From the NCBI GenBank assembly GCA_035048815.1, contig JAUCBN010000042.1:15228501-15292500 (forward strand): 64,000 bases of DNA, written 5' to 3'. The notes beneath the pieces were generated by a model, which saw only the letters and a list, made by a program, of their open reading frames with translations, ran no database searches and was not told the origin of the DNA. Of this stretch, positions 1-13,183 are shown piece by piece (within the stretch, counting starts at the first letter, position 1; each line of letters opens with the position of its first letter). Both the position numbers and the translations under genes were made by a program. Source of the DNA: Abelmoschus esculentus (taxonomy: Eukaryota > Streptophyta > Magnoliopsida > Malvales > Malvaceae).

Positions 1-2201
1 CAGACATACAGGACCGGATAATGAAGGAGAGAGAGATGCAAAGTTACATCGAGGAACGCGAACGTGAAGTCGCCGAGCGTGAAGCCGCCTGGAAGGCAGA
101 GCTCTCCCGCCGTGAGGTCTGCTTTCTTTTTTACCTTTGGGAATTTTAGTTGATTGATTACCCTGCGTTACAACTGCTTTTTAAGATTTTGTAATGTTCA
201 TGGAAAGTGGGGTTTATAAGTATGGATATTGAGGAGGAATGGAGGATATTTGATTATTGGATGTCATTCGATATCGAACTCATTAGTCGACTAATCCGGA
301 TCCCTAATAACCATTAGGAGTGACTTTAACTTAATTTGTTCAGTTTATAGCATTAATATTCGAATCTCGGACCTTGCTTAATGGATTTAGTGCCTTGTCT
401 GGTTCAAATTCTCGGCTTAAGTTAATTAAAGCATCCCCATATGCCTTGGAAGTGTAATGGTTTGTAGGAATAGGTATATTCATATCTCTTGGAAATGTAT
501 CTGCTTTCAGCCTGCCAAAATGACGATGGCAAATGCTTAGATTATGGGTCATGCTGATCGATCACCATGAACCGTTTCCTCCGCTTTTATGTTTTTGAAG
601 TTTTCGTGTCCGGCACCGTGCTTGAATAGGTACATTCATATCTCTTGGAAATGTATTTGTTTTCAGCCTGCCAAAATGATGATGACAAATGCTTAGATTA
701 TGGGTCATGCTGATTGATCACCATGAACCGTTTCCTCTGCTTTTATGTTTTTGATGTTTTCGTGTCTGGCACCGTGCCTGAATAGGTACATTCATATCTC
801 TTGGAAATGTATTTGTTTTCAGCCTGCCAAAATGATGATGACAAATGCTTAGATTATGGGTCATGCTGATTGATCACCATGAACCGTTTCCTCTGCTTTT
901 ATGTTTTTGATGTTTTCGTGTCTGGCACCGTGCCTGAATAGGTACATTCATATCTCTTGGAAATGTATTTGTTTTCAGCCTGCCAAAATGATGATGACAA
1001 ATGCTTAGATTATGGGTCATGCTGATTGATCACCATGAACCGTTTCCTCTGCTTTTATGTTTTTGATGTTTTCGTGTCCGGCACCGTGCCTGAATAGGTA
1101 CATTCATATCTCTTGGAAATGTATTTGTTTTCAGCCTGCCAAAATGATGATGACAAATGCTTAGATTATGGGTCATGCTGATTGATCACCATGAACCGTT
1201 TCCTCTGCTTTTATGTTTTTGATGTTTTCGTGTCCGGCACCGTGCCTGAATAGGTACATTCATATATCTTGGAAATGTATCTGCTTTCAGCCTGCCAAAA
1301 TGATGATGACAAATGCTTAGATTATGGGTCATGCTGGTCGATCACCATGAACCGTTTCCTCTCCTTCTATGTTTATGAAGTTTTCGTGTCTGGCACTGTG
1401 CCTGGCGTTTATATAAGTGCATGGATATAGAGATATGATAAATAGAACCCTTCTAAATACTTGAAAACTTTAGAATTTTGTATATGTTTGTGTCAAACAC
1501 ATTCGTATCGAACACTAACATTTTGGTCCAAGTATCATAAATCCTTTATCAGGGCATGATGCTGATTTGCCAAATTGCTCATGGAATTATTGTTGTTATT
1601 GTTGCTTCTTCTATATTAGTCATTTTAAGTTTTATTTGTCTCTTCATAGCTTTTGGCATGCATTTATCTTCATTTAATACTCGAATCGAAGTGGTAGTTC
1701 TTGTATAAATGACTTTGATCAATTCATCTCCGTAAAAGGAATACCGATTCTAAACACATCTGTAGAAATATAGTCACTGCTGTAAGGTTATTTCTGATAC
1801 TTTTATCGTGCACACGTAATCCAAATCCAAACCCATCGTAGTTCGATTACCCGTAGAAAGTACATGTGATTCATATCCGTAAATGGAATTTCCAATATGT
1901 TCAGTATGCACATGAATGATTCGAACGTAACGGCAGTATAGAAAGTACATCATAGTTGCATAAGTGTGTGCTCTTGCCGTTGCTTGACTGGTTTTTGTTC
2001 TTCGGAACATAATTTCCAATCTTCCAGGCTGAGATTGCTCGACAAGAGGCTAGGCTGAAGGCAGAGAAAGAAAACCTCGAGAAAGAGAAAAGCGTCTTAA
2101 TGGGAACAGCATCGAATCAAGATAACCAAGACGGAGCACTGGAAATCACGGTGAGTGGCGAAAAATACCGATGTCTCCGGTTCGCAAAGGCAAAGAAATG
2201 A
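1..2201 (+). CDS. Trihelix-type transcription factor, C-terminal part (partial at window start)
   Basis: Two exons are visible: positions 3-116 (38 codons, donor GT at 117) and 2028-2201 (58 codons including TGA), joined in phase 0. The first exon and the start of the second encode a highly charged Glu/Arg/Lys helix, probably a coiled coil. The tail reads GALEITVSGEKYRCLRFAKA. From memory this tail resembles plant trihelix (SH4-related, ASR3/ASIL-like) factors, which are nuclear DNA-binding repressors with a C-terminal coiled coil. The DNA-binding trihelix itself would lie upstream, outside the window, so the family call is inference. The 1.9-kb intron contains a 156-bp tandem array. Confidence 0.55.
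467..1408. repeat. Six-copy 156-bp tandem repeat inside an intron
   Basis: The motif ggta(c/t)attcatat recurs at 473, 629, 785, 941, 1097 and 1253, exactly 156 bp apart each time. Copies 2-5 are nearly identical. Copies 1 and 6 are more diverged and share variants with each other, such as gtatctgctttcag. This pattern fits expansion by unequal exchange in the middle of the array. Every unit carries a pyrimidine-rich stretch ending in CAG (tgttttcag), which resembles a 3' splice site. Confidence 0.95.
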
Positions 2202-3065
2202 GATGCTTCTATAAAGAAATGATATGTTTTTTCTAGTTTTGTTGCAGCCAGTTTGCTTTCTTAGAATCTTAATTCATTCTATTTGCATTACATGATATGT
2301 AGGTTTGCTTTCAGATACATCCTATGGACAGTATACAGTACATGTACATGATTCCATTTTCAATGTTGAAAAAAAATGTCATTTTTGGTCAACCAAAATA
2401 AAGAGTTGCCATTTCTTTGGTACGATATAATTTATTAATCGACTAATTCGAACCAAATGTTACAGAAATCTGTTATAAGATTTATAAATCTAAAATCTAG
2501 AATCCTAGTTCTGATACTCTGAACTGGAAACTCTTACACTAAAATATATAACCTAAACTTTTAAGTCATAAGCTTTGAACTGTATCTCTAAATTTTAAAT
2601 TTTATTAATTATTTTTTTATTTATAATACATATGGTATAAAATATAGTGGAACATATAAAATTTTACAACAAATTTATATTATATATTTTCTATTTTTTA
2701 TATTTAACGTAATAATGATCAAAATATAAATAATTCAAAATTAAGTGGTTAAATTAAAAAAAAATACTCTAATGACCTAATTAAAAATGAGAAAAAAGTC
2801 TGTGATAATTTCTTTCATTTACCCTTTTAATTTTTTTCTCAATCCAATCTAACCCGGACCGTGTGGCCCGGTCCTGCTCTATCTGGTATAACAGTCACCA
2901 CCAACTGTCACAATTCAAATTTTCCTTAGAAAAGGGAATAAAAACAAGCTGTAATGGAGCTGTGAGAACACTAACATTTCACCTCTCTTCGCAGCTACGC
3001 CACCGTCATCCGCCGCCGAACCATCTCTTTACCCGTTTCCCGTTTCTCCCCATACGCCACCAACC
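2202..3065. other. Intergenic, AT-rich; likely promoter of the next gene
   Basis: About 860 bp with no supported gene. The distal part is a low-complexity A/T run (2560-2830). The proximal 200 bp is more GC-rich and contains a TATA-like aataaaa near 2936-2942, about 125 bp before the ATG at 3066. Confidence 0.6.
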
Positions 3066-3551
3066 ATGAGCTCCATCATTCAAAGCTTCCAAAAAGGCAC
3101 TTCACTCCCAGTCTCGCAAATCGAATCCAGAGACCACCTCCCAGTCGCCTCAGGTCCAGGTCTTCTACGGCGGCGGATCTCCGCTCTGTCCCTCAAACTA
3201 CAACCCGCCTCTTCACCGGCGCAATCATGGATGTTCCCCAGGTCAAAATCTCTGTCTTCCATGGGAGAATACGCCGGCAGCTCGTTCAAAAAATGGTGGG
3301 ACTGGGGCTGGTCTTGGGTTCTCTCCAAAAAACCCATGTTCGCTAAAGACATCGAGATGAACGAAGAAGAAACCCGGATCCTCGGGTGCCAGAACAAAGG
3401 CAGCTGGAGGCATGTGTTGTACAAAGTCAGATCTGAGATCAGAAAACTCGCCGGATCTGATCAGAAAGTTGGCCTACCACAAACTTACAGGTACAATCCT
3501 CTAGATTACTCCAAAACTTTCAATGAAGGAAAGAGTTATACCTACGGTTGA
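3066..3551 (+). CDS. Uncharacterised plant protein, 161 aa, intronless
   Basis: A single open frame from an ATG in good context (aaccATGagc) to TGA encodes 161 residues. The N-terminal 55 residues are Ser/Pro-rich. A basic LLRRRIS stretch follows, then a Trp-rich block (KKWWDWGWSWVLSKKP, residues about 75-90). An acidic segment with NEEETRILGC comes next, and the C-terminal part reads SWRHVLYKVRSEIRKL. GC content is well above the surroundings and codon use looks coding. I recall unnamed plant proteins with the same WWDWGWSW block and no assigned function. No signal peptide or membrane segment is evident. The antisense frame at 3080-3424 is a shadow. Confidence 0.75.
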   Translation: MSSIIQSFQKGTSLPVSQIESRDHLPVASGPGLLRRRISALSLKLQPASSPAQSWMFPRSKSLSSMGEYAGSSFKKWWDWGWSWVLSKKPMFAKDIEMNEEETRILGCQNKGSWRHVLYKVRSEIRKLAGSDQKVGLPQTYRYNPLDYSKTFNEGKSYTYG

Positions 3552-4661
3552 ATTTCAGGGAATTCGAATTCCACCGCCGTCAATAAATCTTCATTCCTTC
3601 ATGATTTTCGTATCAAAATTGACGGTGGAATTCTGGGGTTTTCTTTGTTCTTTGGTTTAAGCTTCCATTAATTTGTTTACAATGTATAATTCAAATGCTA
3701 TGTTATATAAAGTGATCTTGATTGGCCATGTCTATAGTTATGGAAATACTAATGAATTGGAAACATCTATTAGCGACGGAAAATGGGTTTGTCACTATTT
3801 TTTTAAGGTTTCAATTGTAAAAGTATTTATTTATTTAGGTAATGTGAAATTTATTTATTTTTGTATTGTATTTAAGCAAATTAAATGAAAAAAAAGCCCA
3901 TTTCCAATTCACATAAACCTAGTTTTTTGGTTGGATGAGATTGAATTTCTAATAATTAGTGCTGTTTTTGTAAGTGAGGTCTAATTTTGATAAAGTTATT
4001 ATACAAAAAATATATAGCGACGCTTTTTCTATAAGCGTAGGTGCAAATATTGCATGAACCAGAATTGTAGTGTCCAGGGTAGCACATGATGAGATGAGCT
4101 TTTGGTCACTATGCCATGTCCCATGTGATCTTTTTTAGTATTCTGGTGTTATATTCCCATGATTCATGAAACCAAACCGAAGACAGCACCATAAGTTACC
4201 GAAAAATTAAATTACTGTAGTGTCATTTGCGACGGTTTTTCAGTATTGTCGGTAAAAAGCATTTTTAGCCAGTTTTCCTGAGCCAAAACATTTTTTTAGA
4301 TTTTTTTCGATGAAGTTTTTTCATTAAATTTTTAGAGAAGTTTCGCCAAATAAACTGGTTTGGTGTTCTTTTATCATATTTTCCACAGAATGTATTCTCA
4401 ATTGTTACTCTTGAAAAAAAAAATTGAAAATTCTAAATTTTTTTATAAATTTGATTTCTTAATTTAATTTTTATTTTCGATAACGTCGAACAAAGCCTTA
4501 AATGATTACGAAATAGGTTATCCCAGTTTGCAAGGTTGAGATAAACTAAAATAGGGTTAAAATGAGACAAAATCGATTTTTTTTAAAAATTATAAAAATT
4601 TCAGTATTAATTCGGTTGTATCAAAAAATCTTATTGTTTATATTCGGACACTAAAAATATA

Positions 4662-4709
4662 CCGACACTAAAAATAGTCACATGGATATGTGATTATTTT
4701 TAGTGTCGG
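4662..4709. repeat. Near-perfect 21-bp inverted repeat (hairpin)
   Basis: The arms at 4662-4682 and 4689-4709 begin ccgacactaaaaatag and are reverse complements at 20 of 21 positions, separated by a 6-nt loop (tggata). This fits a small foldback element or the core of a MITE. A neighbouring partial copy (cggacactaaaaatata) lies at about 4645. Confidence 0.7.
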
Positions 4710-5691
4710 TTGGAGAAATACCATGTAATGACAAAAAGCTAAAGATAGAATTTAAATATGAACTTCAGATAGAGAAGGTAATTTTTAGAGATAATTATAT
4801 ATTTAATATTTATTTTTATTTTAGTATCATATCCATTATTTTTTTAACATGTGTATTTTTTAGTTGGTTTATCGTTGATTTTTGAACGATATGGTACTAA
4901 AATAAAAATAAAATATAACATTATATGTTTCTTTATCAAAAAAAATAAATAAATAAAGTATCAAAATAAATTGAAATCGATATCAAATATATAATTATTC
5001 CTTTTTTATCGCATGCACTCAAATCGATTATTATAAAAATTCAAGATAATTGTTTTAACTTAATTCTCTTATAAGATTCAAACTTTTAAAGCATAAACTT
5101 TTAAATTGATTAGATGATAAGTGTAAAAATATATACTTAATAAGTTAAAAATTTATGTTTTATACGATTTATTAATCGAATAATTTAAATTAAATAGTAT
5201 ATAACCTCCCAAGTCCCAACCCAATTTATGTAAAAAAATTGATATCTCCACCCTCTGGACTTTCACCTATCACTGCATGCTTGCTAAAGCTAAGTACTTT
5301 ATGGCAATACAAATGTTGGTATATAAAGCTTAGAAATGAGTTTCAAATCACCATTATCTGCAAATCCTTGAAAAATCAACACAAAGAACATCAATTAAAG
5401 ACATGACTAATGACTTCGTAATCGAAATAACTTCAACACTTCCACAGTACTGAACGAAACGATCGAACAAAGAACACCATTTCTTTGCCGGCGGAGTCGT
5501 GAAGCATGCAAGGAACCGGGGTCGTTTCCGAATGCTTTGTCGTGGATCATTGTCTTCTGGGTTGGCTGTACAATCTGCAGATAAGTAGAGGTCAGGACCA
5601 TATCATTCAAGGAAGGTTAAACGGTCTGATAAGGGAAGAAGTGGACCTCATTCTTTTAGAGAAACCAATATTTGGCCGAAATGTATACTAA

Positions 5692-5873
5692 ATGCTTTGT
5701 GATTTCGAGTGTATTTTCCCGATGCTAAGTGATCCCGGGCATAATCGTGAATGTGTGTATTCAGTGCTATGTGATCCAAATACGATAATGGTTTACTCGA
5801 TGCTAGGTGATCCCCACATTGTGGTTAACTCGATACTTTGTGATCCCGAACTATGATTAAACATGTACAATTT
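5692..5873. repeat. Degenerate minisatellite, core GATGCTAGGTGATCC
   Basis: Five imperfect units of about 33-43 bp share the core (c)gatgcta-gtgatcc: aatgctttgtgatttc, gatgctaagtgatccc, gtgctatgtgatcc, gatgctaggtgatccc and gatactttgtgatccc. Spacing is irregular and divergence is high, so the array is old. Confidence 0.6.
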
Positions 5874-6360
5874 GGCTTACTTTATATCATGACCTAAATG
5901 ATTGGTTTATGTTTGCTCATCGATTTTGAAGATTCGAGTACGGTACCTAAATTCTTGTAGTTGGCTATATATTCGTAGAACACAACTCTTTTGAGTTAGT
6001 ACACTCTTAATTTCATCTTTTGAAAATAAGATGGTTTAAACTTGTATGGAGCTCTCTTTTTTTGAAGTTAAATCCTAATACCCTAAAACCTAAACTTTAG
6101 CCATAAAACCCTAAACCCTTCGCCTTATAATTGAAGGGGTTGTGTAAACTAAAGTTGGTGTATCAAAGTATTCTCCTTTAATTTTTGGCTAAGCTTGAAG
6201 TTTTAATTCCGAACAAATGTTAAATGGTCGGGTTAGAGGCAGCCCGAATATAGCATCTTGGATCCATTGGGATCGAGGTGTTACAATCCCAATTTCGAGG
6301 TTCAAAGTGAGATGAAATGTCCATTTAGTTCAGTTCTTAACCTAAACAAACTCTTAACGC

Positions 6361-6363
<3 letters not shown>

Positions 6364-6402
<39 letters not shown>
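6364..6402. repeat. (TA)n microsatellite in the CDPK 3' flank
   Basis: About 19 uninterrupted TA dinucleotides begin about 56 bp beyond the CDPK stop codon, read on the minus strand. They are therefore probably in its 3' UTR. Confidence 0.9.
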
Positions 6403-6405
<3 letters not shown>

Positions 6406-6457
6406 AGAAGCTAGACAGAACATACCTGTACATGATGTGCGTGGCTGGACCTGGAAA

Positions 6458-9400
6458 TTATAGAGCACCGGGGGCATCTCTCATGCTTATATTCAGACTG
6501 TTCCGCATGGTTCGTCTACCGATGCCTGCATTGCCTTTTTGCATCATCGCAACAAATTCACCATAATCGATTCTTCCATCCTGGAAAAATGAAGAGCAGT
6601 GGTGTCGTAAAACCGGAACTTAATCAGCAAATTAATGAAAAAATAAATATTCAAACAGAGGGGACAGTGCATAGAGGATTGAGGACGCACTAGCACAAAT
6701 CCCGCATCTTTGTCTCGTGCTTATATTTAGGAACCGTATGTATGTTATTATTACCAGAACCATGCTCAAACATATAAGAAAACAACTATAAAATTCAATG
6801 GAACAAATTAGCTAGCTCGTAAATATTGTTACCCATCGAGTCATTAAGGTAAGATTGCTTACATTATCTTGATCAACCTCTCTAATTATATCCTCAAGCA
6901 GAACATCTGTCATGTTATGCTCAGCACAAGCTTGCTGAAGCTCATCAACAGTAATATAGCCACTTCCATCCTTGTCAAAGTATCGGAATGCCGCAACGAG
7001 ATGCTCCTCACGCTCTAGTTTGTTAAGGTGAACTGTTGCTGCGATAAATTCTCCATAATCAATGGTCCCACTATTGTCAACGTCAGCCTGAGAACAAATA
7101 AATGAGCTCAGATGATTCGGGTGCAAACATGCAATTGATACAGGAAATAAGGTAACAAGCGGTGCAACAACATAAGTCGTTTATGTTATTGTCACTCTTG
7201 CTGCATTCCTCACAAATTCATGACCATGTATAAGATGATTAGAGAAAAAGAAAACAAATGAAAGAATGATTCCAAAAAGAGCAGGATGATGGAAAATAAG
7301 AAGGAAAATGAGCCGAATATTTAGTCTTCCGCTTCAAAACGAACTTACTGCATCCATAAGGTCCCTTATCTCTGTATCTTTCAAGGTAGAGCCATATCTT
7401 CGTAAACCAGCTTTGAGTTCATCAAATGTGATTGCGCCACTGTTATCAGTATCCATAGACGTAAACATTTCTCTCAAACCAGCAATCTCCTCCTCGGAGA
7501 GACTTTCAGCTATCACCTGGTAGAAGAAAAAAGGCAGAGAACGTTAAATCCAACATGAAGTTCCAATGTTCTTTAGATTAAACTTGAGACTATATAGCGC
7601 AAAGGCATGCTGACTGAGGCAGAGCAATCTTCGGTGGGGGGATCATCTTCCGCTGCATCAGTTACATATTAGGCACTCGTGGCATGAAGATAACATCGTT
7701 TGATATATTAGACAGGATCCTTCTTTTACATATACATCCTCACAATGCGCAGACTGATACACAGATGCGGACTTGGGAACATACACATCTCGAGAATCTT
7801 ACCCGTAAAGCCATTTTCTTCAGTTTATTCATCGCTGAGAATTGTTTGAGGCGAGAAAGTACAGCTGGATCCAGTGCCCTATCAGGAGCAACCCCATTTT
7901 CACAAATCCAAGGATGACCTATACGATTCAAAAGACAAAGATACCACAATTTGATCTTTATTTCATTAACACTAACTTAGATAATAAATAGATAGGCAAT
8001 ATGTATAGCATACATAATACTTCATGAGCAGTCAGACGTTCTGAAGGTCGAGAGCATAACATCTTTCGGATTAAATCCTTTGCACTGTCAGATATCAAGG
8101 GCCATGGGTCTGAATCGAAGTCAATGTGTCCTTTTAACACTGCATCAAATATCCCTTGCTGTGATTCTAGGAGAAGACAAAAAATAGTCGTAAGTATAAT
8201 AATCACTAAAAAACTCATTAAGGTACATAACCATAAAACACTATAATACCTGCCCAAAATGGCGGCACTCCACTTAGCAATATATAGAGTATAACTCCCG
8301 CAGTCCATACATCGGCTTCTGGTCCATAATTCTTTAGCAGTACTTCAGGAGCAACATAATATGGGCTTCCAACCACGTCGGTAAAAACTTGGCCTAACAT
8401 AGTAAACCATACATTATGTCAATCAACCTGATTCGAGAAGAAATCAGTTTTATTGTATTCTAAAGGGAGCCAAATTGCCAAGTTACTATGCGACTCACGA
8501 AAATAAGAAATTTTGTCTCTTAATTATTACAAATGTGTTCTTCGCTGTCACCCTTTAATAGGCATTCACAACATACACCCGATAAGGTAGTAGGCATTAA
8601 GTTTAAGTATTCAAGATACAAATTGGGTTTAAACATGATCAAGTAATTGACCTACTAAACGAGGAACACGTAGCGGATTAAATGTATCACAAAAAAATTC
8701 TCCATTAACTAATTGGTGTATGCTCATTGCTCCAGCCTCAAGCTACTTATGTCGCAACATTTAGATCCGTACCTGGTTTAAAGAAGACAGAGAGTCCAAA
8801 ATCAATGGCCTTGAGAGAGAAATCATCATCCTTGTTGACTAACAAGAAATTCTCAGGCTTCAAATCTCGATGCATAACCCCGAGCGAATGACAAGCTTCG
8901 ACGACCCCAACAATGATCTTAGTCAATTCAGCCGCCTTCCTCTCAGAGTAATGCCCTCTCTGGATAATACGGTCGAACAATTCACCTCCAGAACAAAGCT
9001 CCATCACAATATGCACATACAAAGTATCCTCATATGCGCCTTTAATTGTCACAATGTTCTTATGACCAGCCAAATGGTGCATTATCTGAATCTCCCTCCG
9101 AACATCCTCGACATCCTCTCTGGAGATCAACTTCCTCTTGGATATCGACTTACAGGCATACTCAATACCCGTGGAGATCTCGGTACACAAGTAAGTAACC
9201 CCAAACTGTCCTTGTCCTAGCTTACGACCCAAAGTGTAAAGGTCACGGATGTTGGGAGTCTTGTGACCCAAAACATAGTACGTCTGGTGATCGAGACCGC
9301 GCCTCATGTTGCCGTTGTCTTTCTTGTTGGTGGGGCTAATGAGAGGCAAATTAGTATCCTTTTTGGTGGTTTCTTTGGAAAATTCTTGAGCAATAAGCTG

Positions 9401-9523
9401 TTGAGAGTTTACAGTTGAAGGCGAATAATCAGTCGAATTCGATCGGCCGGAAGAAGTGTTGGTGCCGGTGCGGTTCGAAGAATAAAACTTCCCCTTGAAA
9501 GATCCACGGCATGTATTGCCCAT
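6458..9523 (-). CDS. Calcium-dependent protein kinase, group I (CPK5/6/26-like), 559 aa
   Basis: This is a Ca2+-activated Ser/Thr kinase. Seven exons were read on the minus strand: 9523-8773, 8393-8250, 8166-8014, 7918-7803, 7516-7349, 7087-6863 and 6580-6458. They sum to 1680 nt with every phase consistent, giving 559 aa. The N-terminus MGNTC carries an N-myristoylation glycine and a palmitoylatable Cys5, predicting membrane attachment. The kinase domain shows GQGQFG, the ACK lysine, HRDLKPEN and DFG. A junction region (about NKLKKMALRVIAES) is followed by four canonical EF-hands: DTDNSG, DVDNSG, DKDGSG and DQDNDG. The C-terminal NSLNISMRD tail resembles the CPK5/6 group, which acts in immune and ABA signalling; the subgroup is from memory. 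No lesion was found. The region upstream to about 9900 is probably 5' UTR. Confidence 0.95.
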
Positions 9524-12500
9524 GAAACAATCAATAATTCCCCCACAACACTATTCTCCTCATCCAATAATATCTTATCAATTTACACTGAAACAAAACC
9601 AAACACAAAAGAAAAATGTAAACTTTCAATAATCCCCAGATTTTTCAAGCAAAACCCAAAAATCTAAACATCAAAACAAACCCATATCAGATCAGAACAC
9701 CAAAATTAAAAAAGAAAAAACACAAACCCTTCAAAGATTTCCAATCAACTAAAAAAGTAAGTCAAGTAAACAAAGTCAGCACCTTCTCCAGAGCTAAAAA
9801 CAAGATACCAAACTGCAAAAAGATCTAAACAAACATATCAATCAATATAACAAACGAGAGAGAAAGATGAAGTACCAGTTTTGTAGTGAAAAAAGGGCAA
9901 AACTTTTTAGATGATTGAAGAAAATGGCTGCTGCTGAAGATGCTTAAGAACCAGCTGTGTGATGGTTTTTTTTTTTTTTTTTATGTTTAAATGCCGAATT
10001 TGTTGTTATTTTTGTGTGTATAGTATTAGTTTCTAAGAACCATCGTGCTTGCTGAGTGCTGACCAGCTAAAGGTCCTCCCTTTCCTCTTTCTTTCGGCTT
10101 TTTTTTTCCCAGCAAAAAACGCGGCTTTCTACTTCTTTTATTATTACCAGTAAAATATTGGCAATTGGTGCAGGTAGGTTTAATTATGAATTACATACTT
10201 CTATTTTAAGAAATTGATAGTTTAGTCTTTCTATTTAAATTTATGGCCTAAAGTTAAAGAAATCCTTTGAAATTTAAAAAAAAATCAATTAAACCCTTAA
10301 ATTTTTCATCTAATTAAGTTTTAAAATTAAAAAATTAGATTAATTAAACTTTTGAATTAAAAAAATTAATTCAATTAAGTCTTTTAATCAGTTTTGATCA
10401 TTAAATTTTATAATTTTTTGATTCATTGTTGCAGTACAACGTGCCACAATGTTTTTGCTTGATATTTTTAAGAAATTTTATTTTTATATAAAGAATTTTT
10501 TAAAATATATAAAATTAGAAAAAACTTTTTGATTTTTTTAAATATAACATGATAGAATGATACTATATCATGTGTCGATAATATCTGAAGAAAAAATGTC
10601 AAGATTTAATAGTCAAAATTGATCAAAGGGATTAATCGATTTAATTTCTTAATTTAAGGGTTTAATCGATTAAATTTTTTTGTTCAATGACTTAATTGAG
10701 TGTAAAAAAAAATAAAGACTTAATTATTTTTTAAGGGTTTTTTAATCCTTAAGCCTTAATTTATCGTTGAGGTTTTGGATATGTGCAAGATAAACGAATC
10801 GACCTTAAGAAAATAAGACTTTAAATGAATCGATTCATAAATTTATGAACTATTAATCATTTAAATATCTTGGTTCGAACTGGTTTTTAATTTTACGATT
10901 AATCATATTCGACTCTCGTTATAGTCATTTGGTTTGCACGTGTTGTTCACGCGGATAAAATGGTTGGTGGATTACGACATGTGTTCTAAGGCTGTTTTGG
11001 TCAAATTTTGTTGCAGACTTGAAACTATCAGCTTTGAAGTTTGAACTAGGATGAAGTTTAGCTGTGCATGCCAACGTGTACTTTGACTAATTTACCCTTT
11101 TTGTTTCACTCGTTGACCTTATGTGTTATATTAATTCAGAATAAATAGAAGATTTATTTAAATCGGCTAATTCCACCGCAAACCCTTGAACAATGCTATA
11201 GATTTTAAATCGGTCCATCAATTTAGAGTTATTTTAATTAAATTATCAAAATATCAATATCGTATCGGATACAAAAATATTTTCGAGGACTTCCATAAAT
11301 AATGCAAAGTTTTGGACCTACCGTGTTAAAAACAAATGATAAAAAATTTTACATGGACTTATATGTTTAAAATATTCCGTTAAACATTTCTGGAGCAGTA
11401 GATTAAAGTTTTCAATTAACGCGCTATATTCTTTTTTGTTAATACAAATTTGAGAACGAAACTAATGATTAATATCAGCTTTCGTATTCATTAAGTCTAC
11501 TATCATATCCGGTGCTGTAGTAAACTTTAAAGTACCAATAGGTGCACTATGGCTCAAGGTAGCGAGTTTATCAACCACTCTATTATCAGTTCAAAACTTA
11601 ACGTATACAAAAAAATTCCACTAAAAGATTCATTAATTAAAATAAAATACGTGATATAAATCGATTCGAATCGATAAAAAAAACTTTACTATAATGTTTT
11701 TAAGCATGATAATTATTTAAAGTCTATGCTATATTTAGAGGTCTTTAGAAGGTTTTTCCATGTGCTAAGTCTACCCAAAAAGTCAATGACTGAAATATTA
11801 GAACAATTTCATTTTTTTATTTTAAAGCTTTTCTTAGAAAACTTAGCAGCTAAGAATATCCTAATTATATTTTTAAATAAATAAATAAATTTGAATTTTA
11901 TTTTATTTTATTAAATTGTCTTATTGGATAAATTGGATCTGAGCACATGAATTTAAACAGAATCTAACCGTGGAATAAAATTAATTAAACTGAGAGGTGC
12001 ACATGGGCATCAACATGAGTTTTATCTTCTTAATTATTAGTTAATAATTTTATAAATACTATTAATTATTTTTATATTCTCTAAATCTTTTTTTAATTAA
12101 TTAAACCAACACAATTGTGTCACTACAACCTTAATCATTACAGTCGTTTAGAATATAAAAGTAATAATTCAGTAATTTAATTATAAATTTAAAAATAAAT
12201 ATATTATTCTCTGTCGGAAAATAATAATTGTCCGTAAATTTTAGATTCGTTGTTGGAACATTTTTATACATATAAAAATTATTTAAAAAATATATTTTTG
12301 TTTTTCATATTAAAAGCTTTGATTTGAGGTTTATGTTCGAGATTTAAGGTTAAGATTTATAATTAGAGTTTAAATAATTTAAATCAATTTTATAAAATTT
12401 TTGAATATTTCATTTTCATCTCCGGACCATAATTATCATTTTGAACAATTTTATAAAATTTTGAATATTTTAATTTTATCCTCAAACTATAAATTTTATT

Positions 12501-13183
12501 CTAAATTAATCTTTAAACTTTTAAATATTATAATTACATCCTCAAGTAATTGTTTATACTACATCATATTAGTATATACTACACATCAATATTTAACTGG
12601 TAATAAATAATTTTCATATACCGATAATTCAATGATAAAATTAAAATATTTAATAATTTAGAAACCAATTTAAAATAAAAATTATAATTTAAGAATAAAA
12701 ATAAATATTAAAAAAATAAAAATCAATTTAAAATAAAAATCATAATTTAATAATAAAATTAAAATTTTAAAAATTAATTTAAATAATAATTTAAAAATAT
12801 ATGATTTAATTAATTTAATAAAATATAAGTTTTATATTGTAATGTTTTCCCCCCCAAGTGTGCTGCCAAATATAACTAAAAGCCTATGGCAATATTCTCC
12901 CACTTCCCTTGTATTTTCCTTACTCTATTTTATTTGTTCAATGTGACATCCACACATGCTTACTTGGTCAAACACAAACTATGATCATATATATATATAG
13001 TCGAGATTTAGAGTTAAAGAGATTAAAAATAAATAATTAAAAATATAAGATAAATTCATAAATAAATTAAAAATAAATAAATAAGATGACAAAAAAAATT
13101 CAACGTTGGGAGCGATTGTCCCCCGCCCTATGTGTCTCTATCACTATTTATATATGTTTAAAATAATAATACTATCAACCAGT
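9524..13183. other. Intergenic, very AT-rich; CDPK leader and promoter at its left end
   Basis: The first 400 bp is A-rich leader-like sequence, followed by a T-homopolymer at about 9967-9982. The remaining 3 kb is low-complexity AT DNA with many short direct repeats and no frame of coding character. Confidence 0.55.

Larger units (their letters stand above)
3552..6362. other. Intergenic, AT-rich, with small repeats
   Basis: No gene is supported in this 2.8-kb stretch between the 161-aa gene and the convergent CDPK gene. It contains a hairpin at 4662-4709, a degenerate minisatellite at 5692-5873 and a short cctaaaaccctaaa telomere-like patch near 6077-6117. Short frames around 5407-5691 have no coding character that I recognise. 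Confidence 0.55.

Noticed and set aside
467..1408. CRISPR-like array
   Set aside because: Units are 156 bp with no distinct spacers, in a plant intron; a simple tandem repeat.
6258..6566. Plus-strand 102-aa frame
   Set aside because: It is antisense to the last CDPK exon and reads through the (TA)n repeat as YIYIYI; a shadow.
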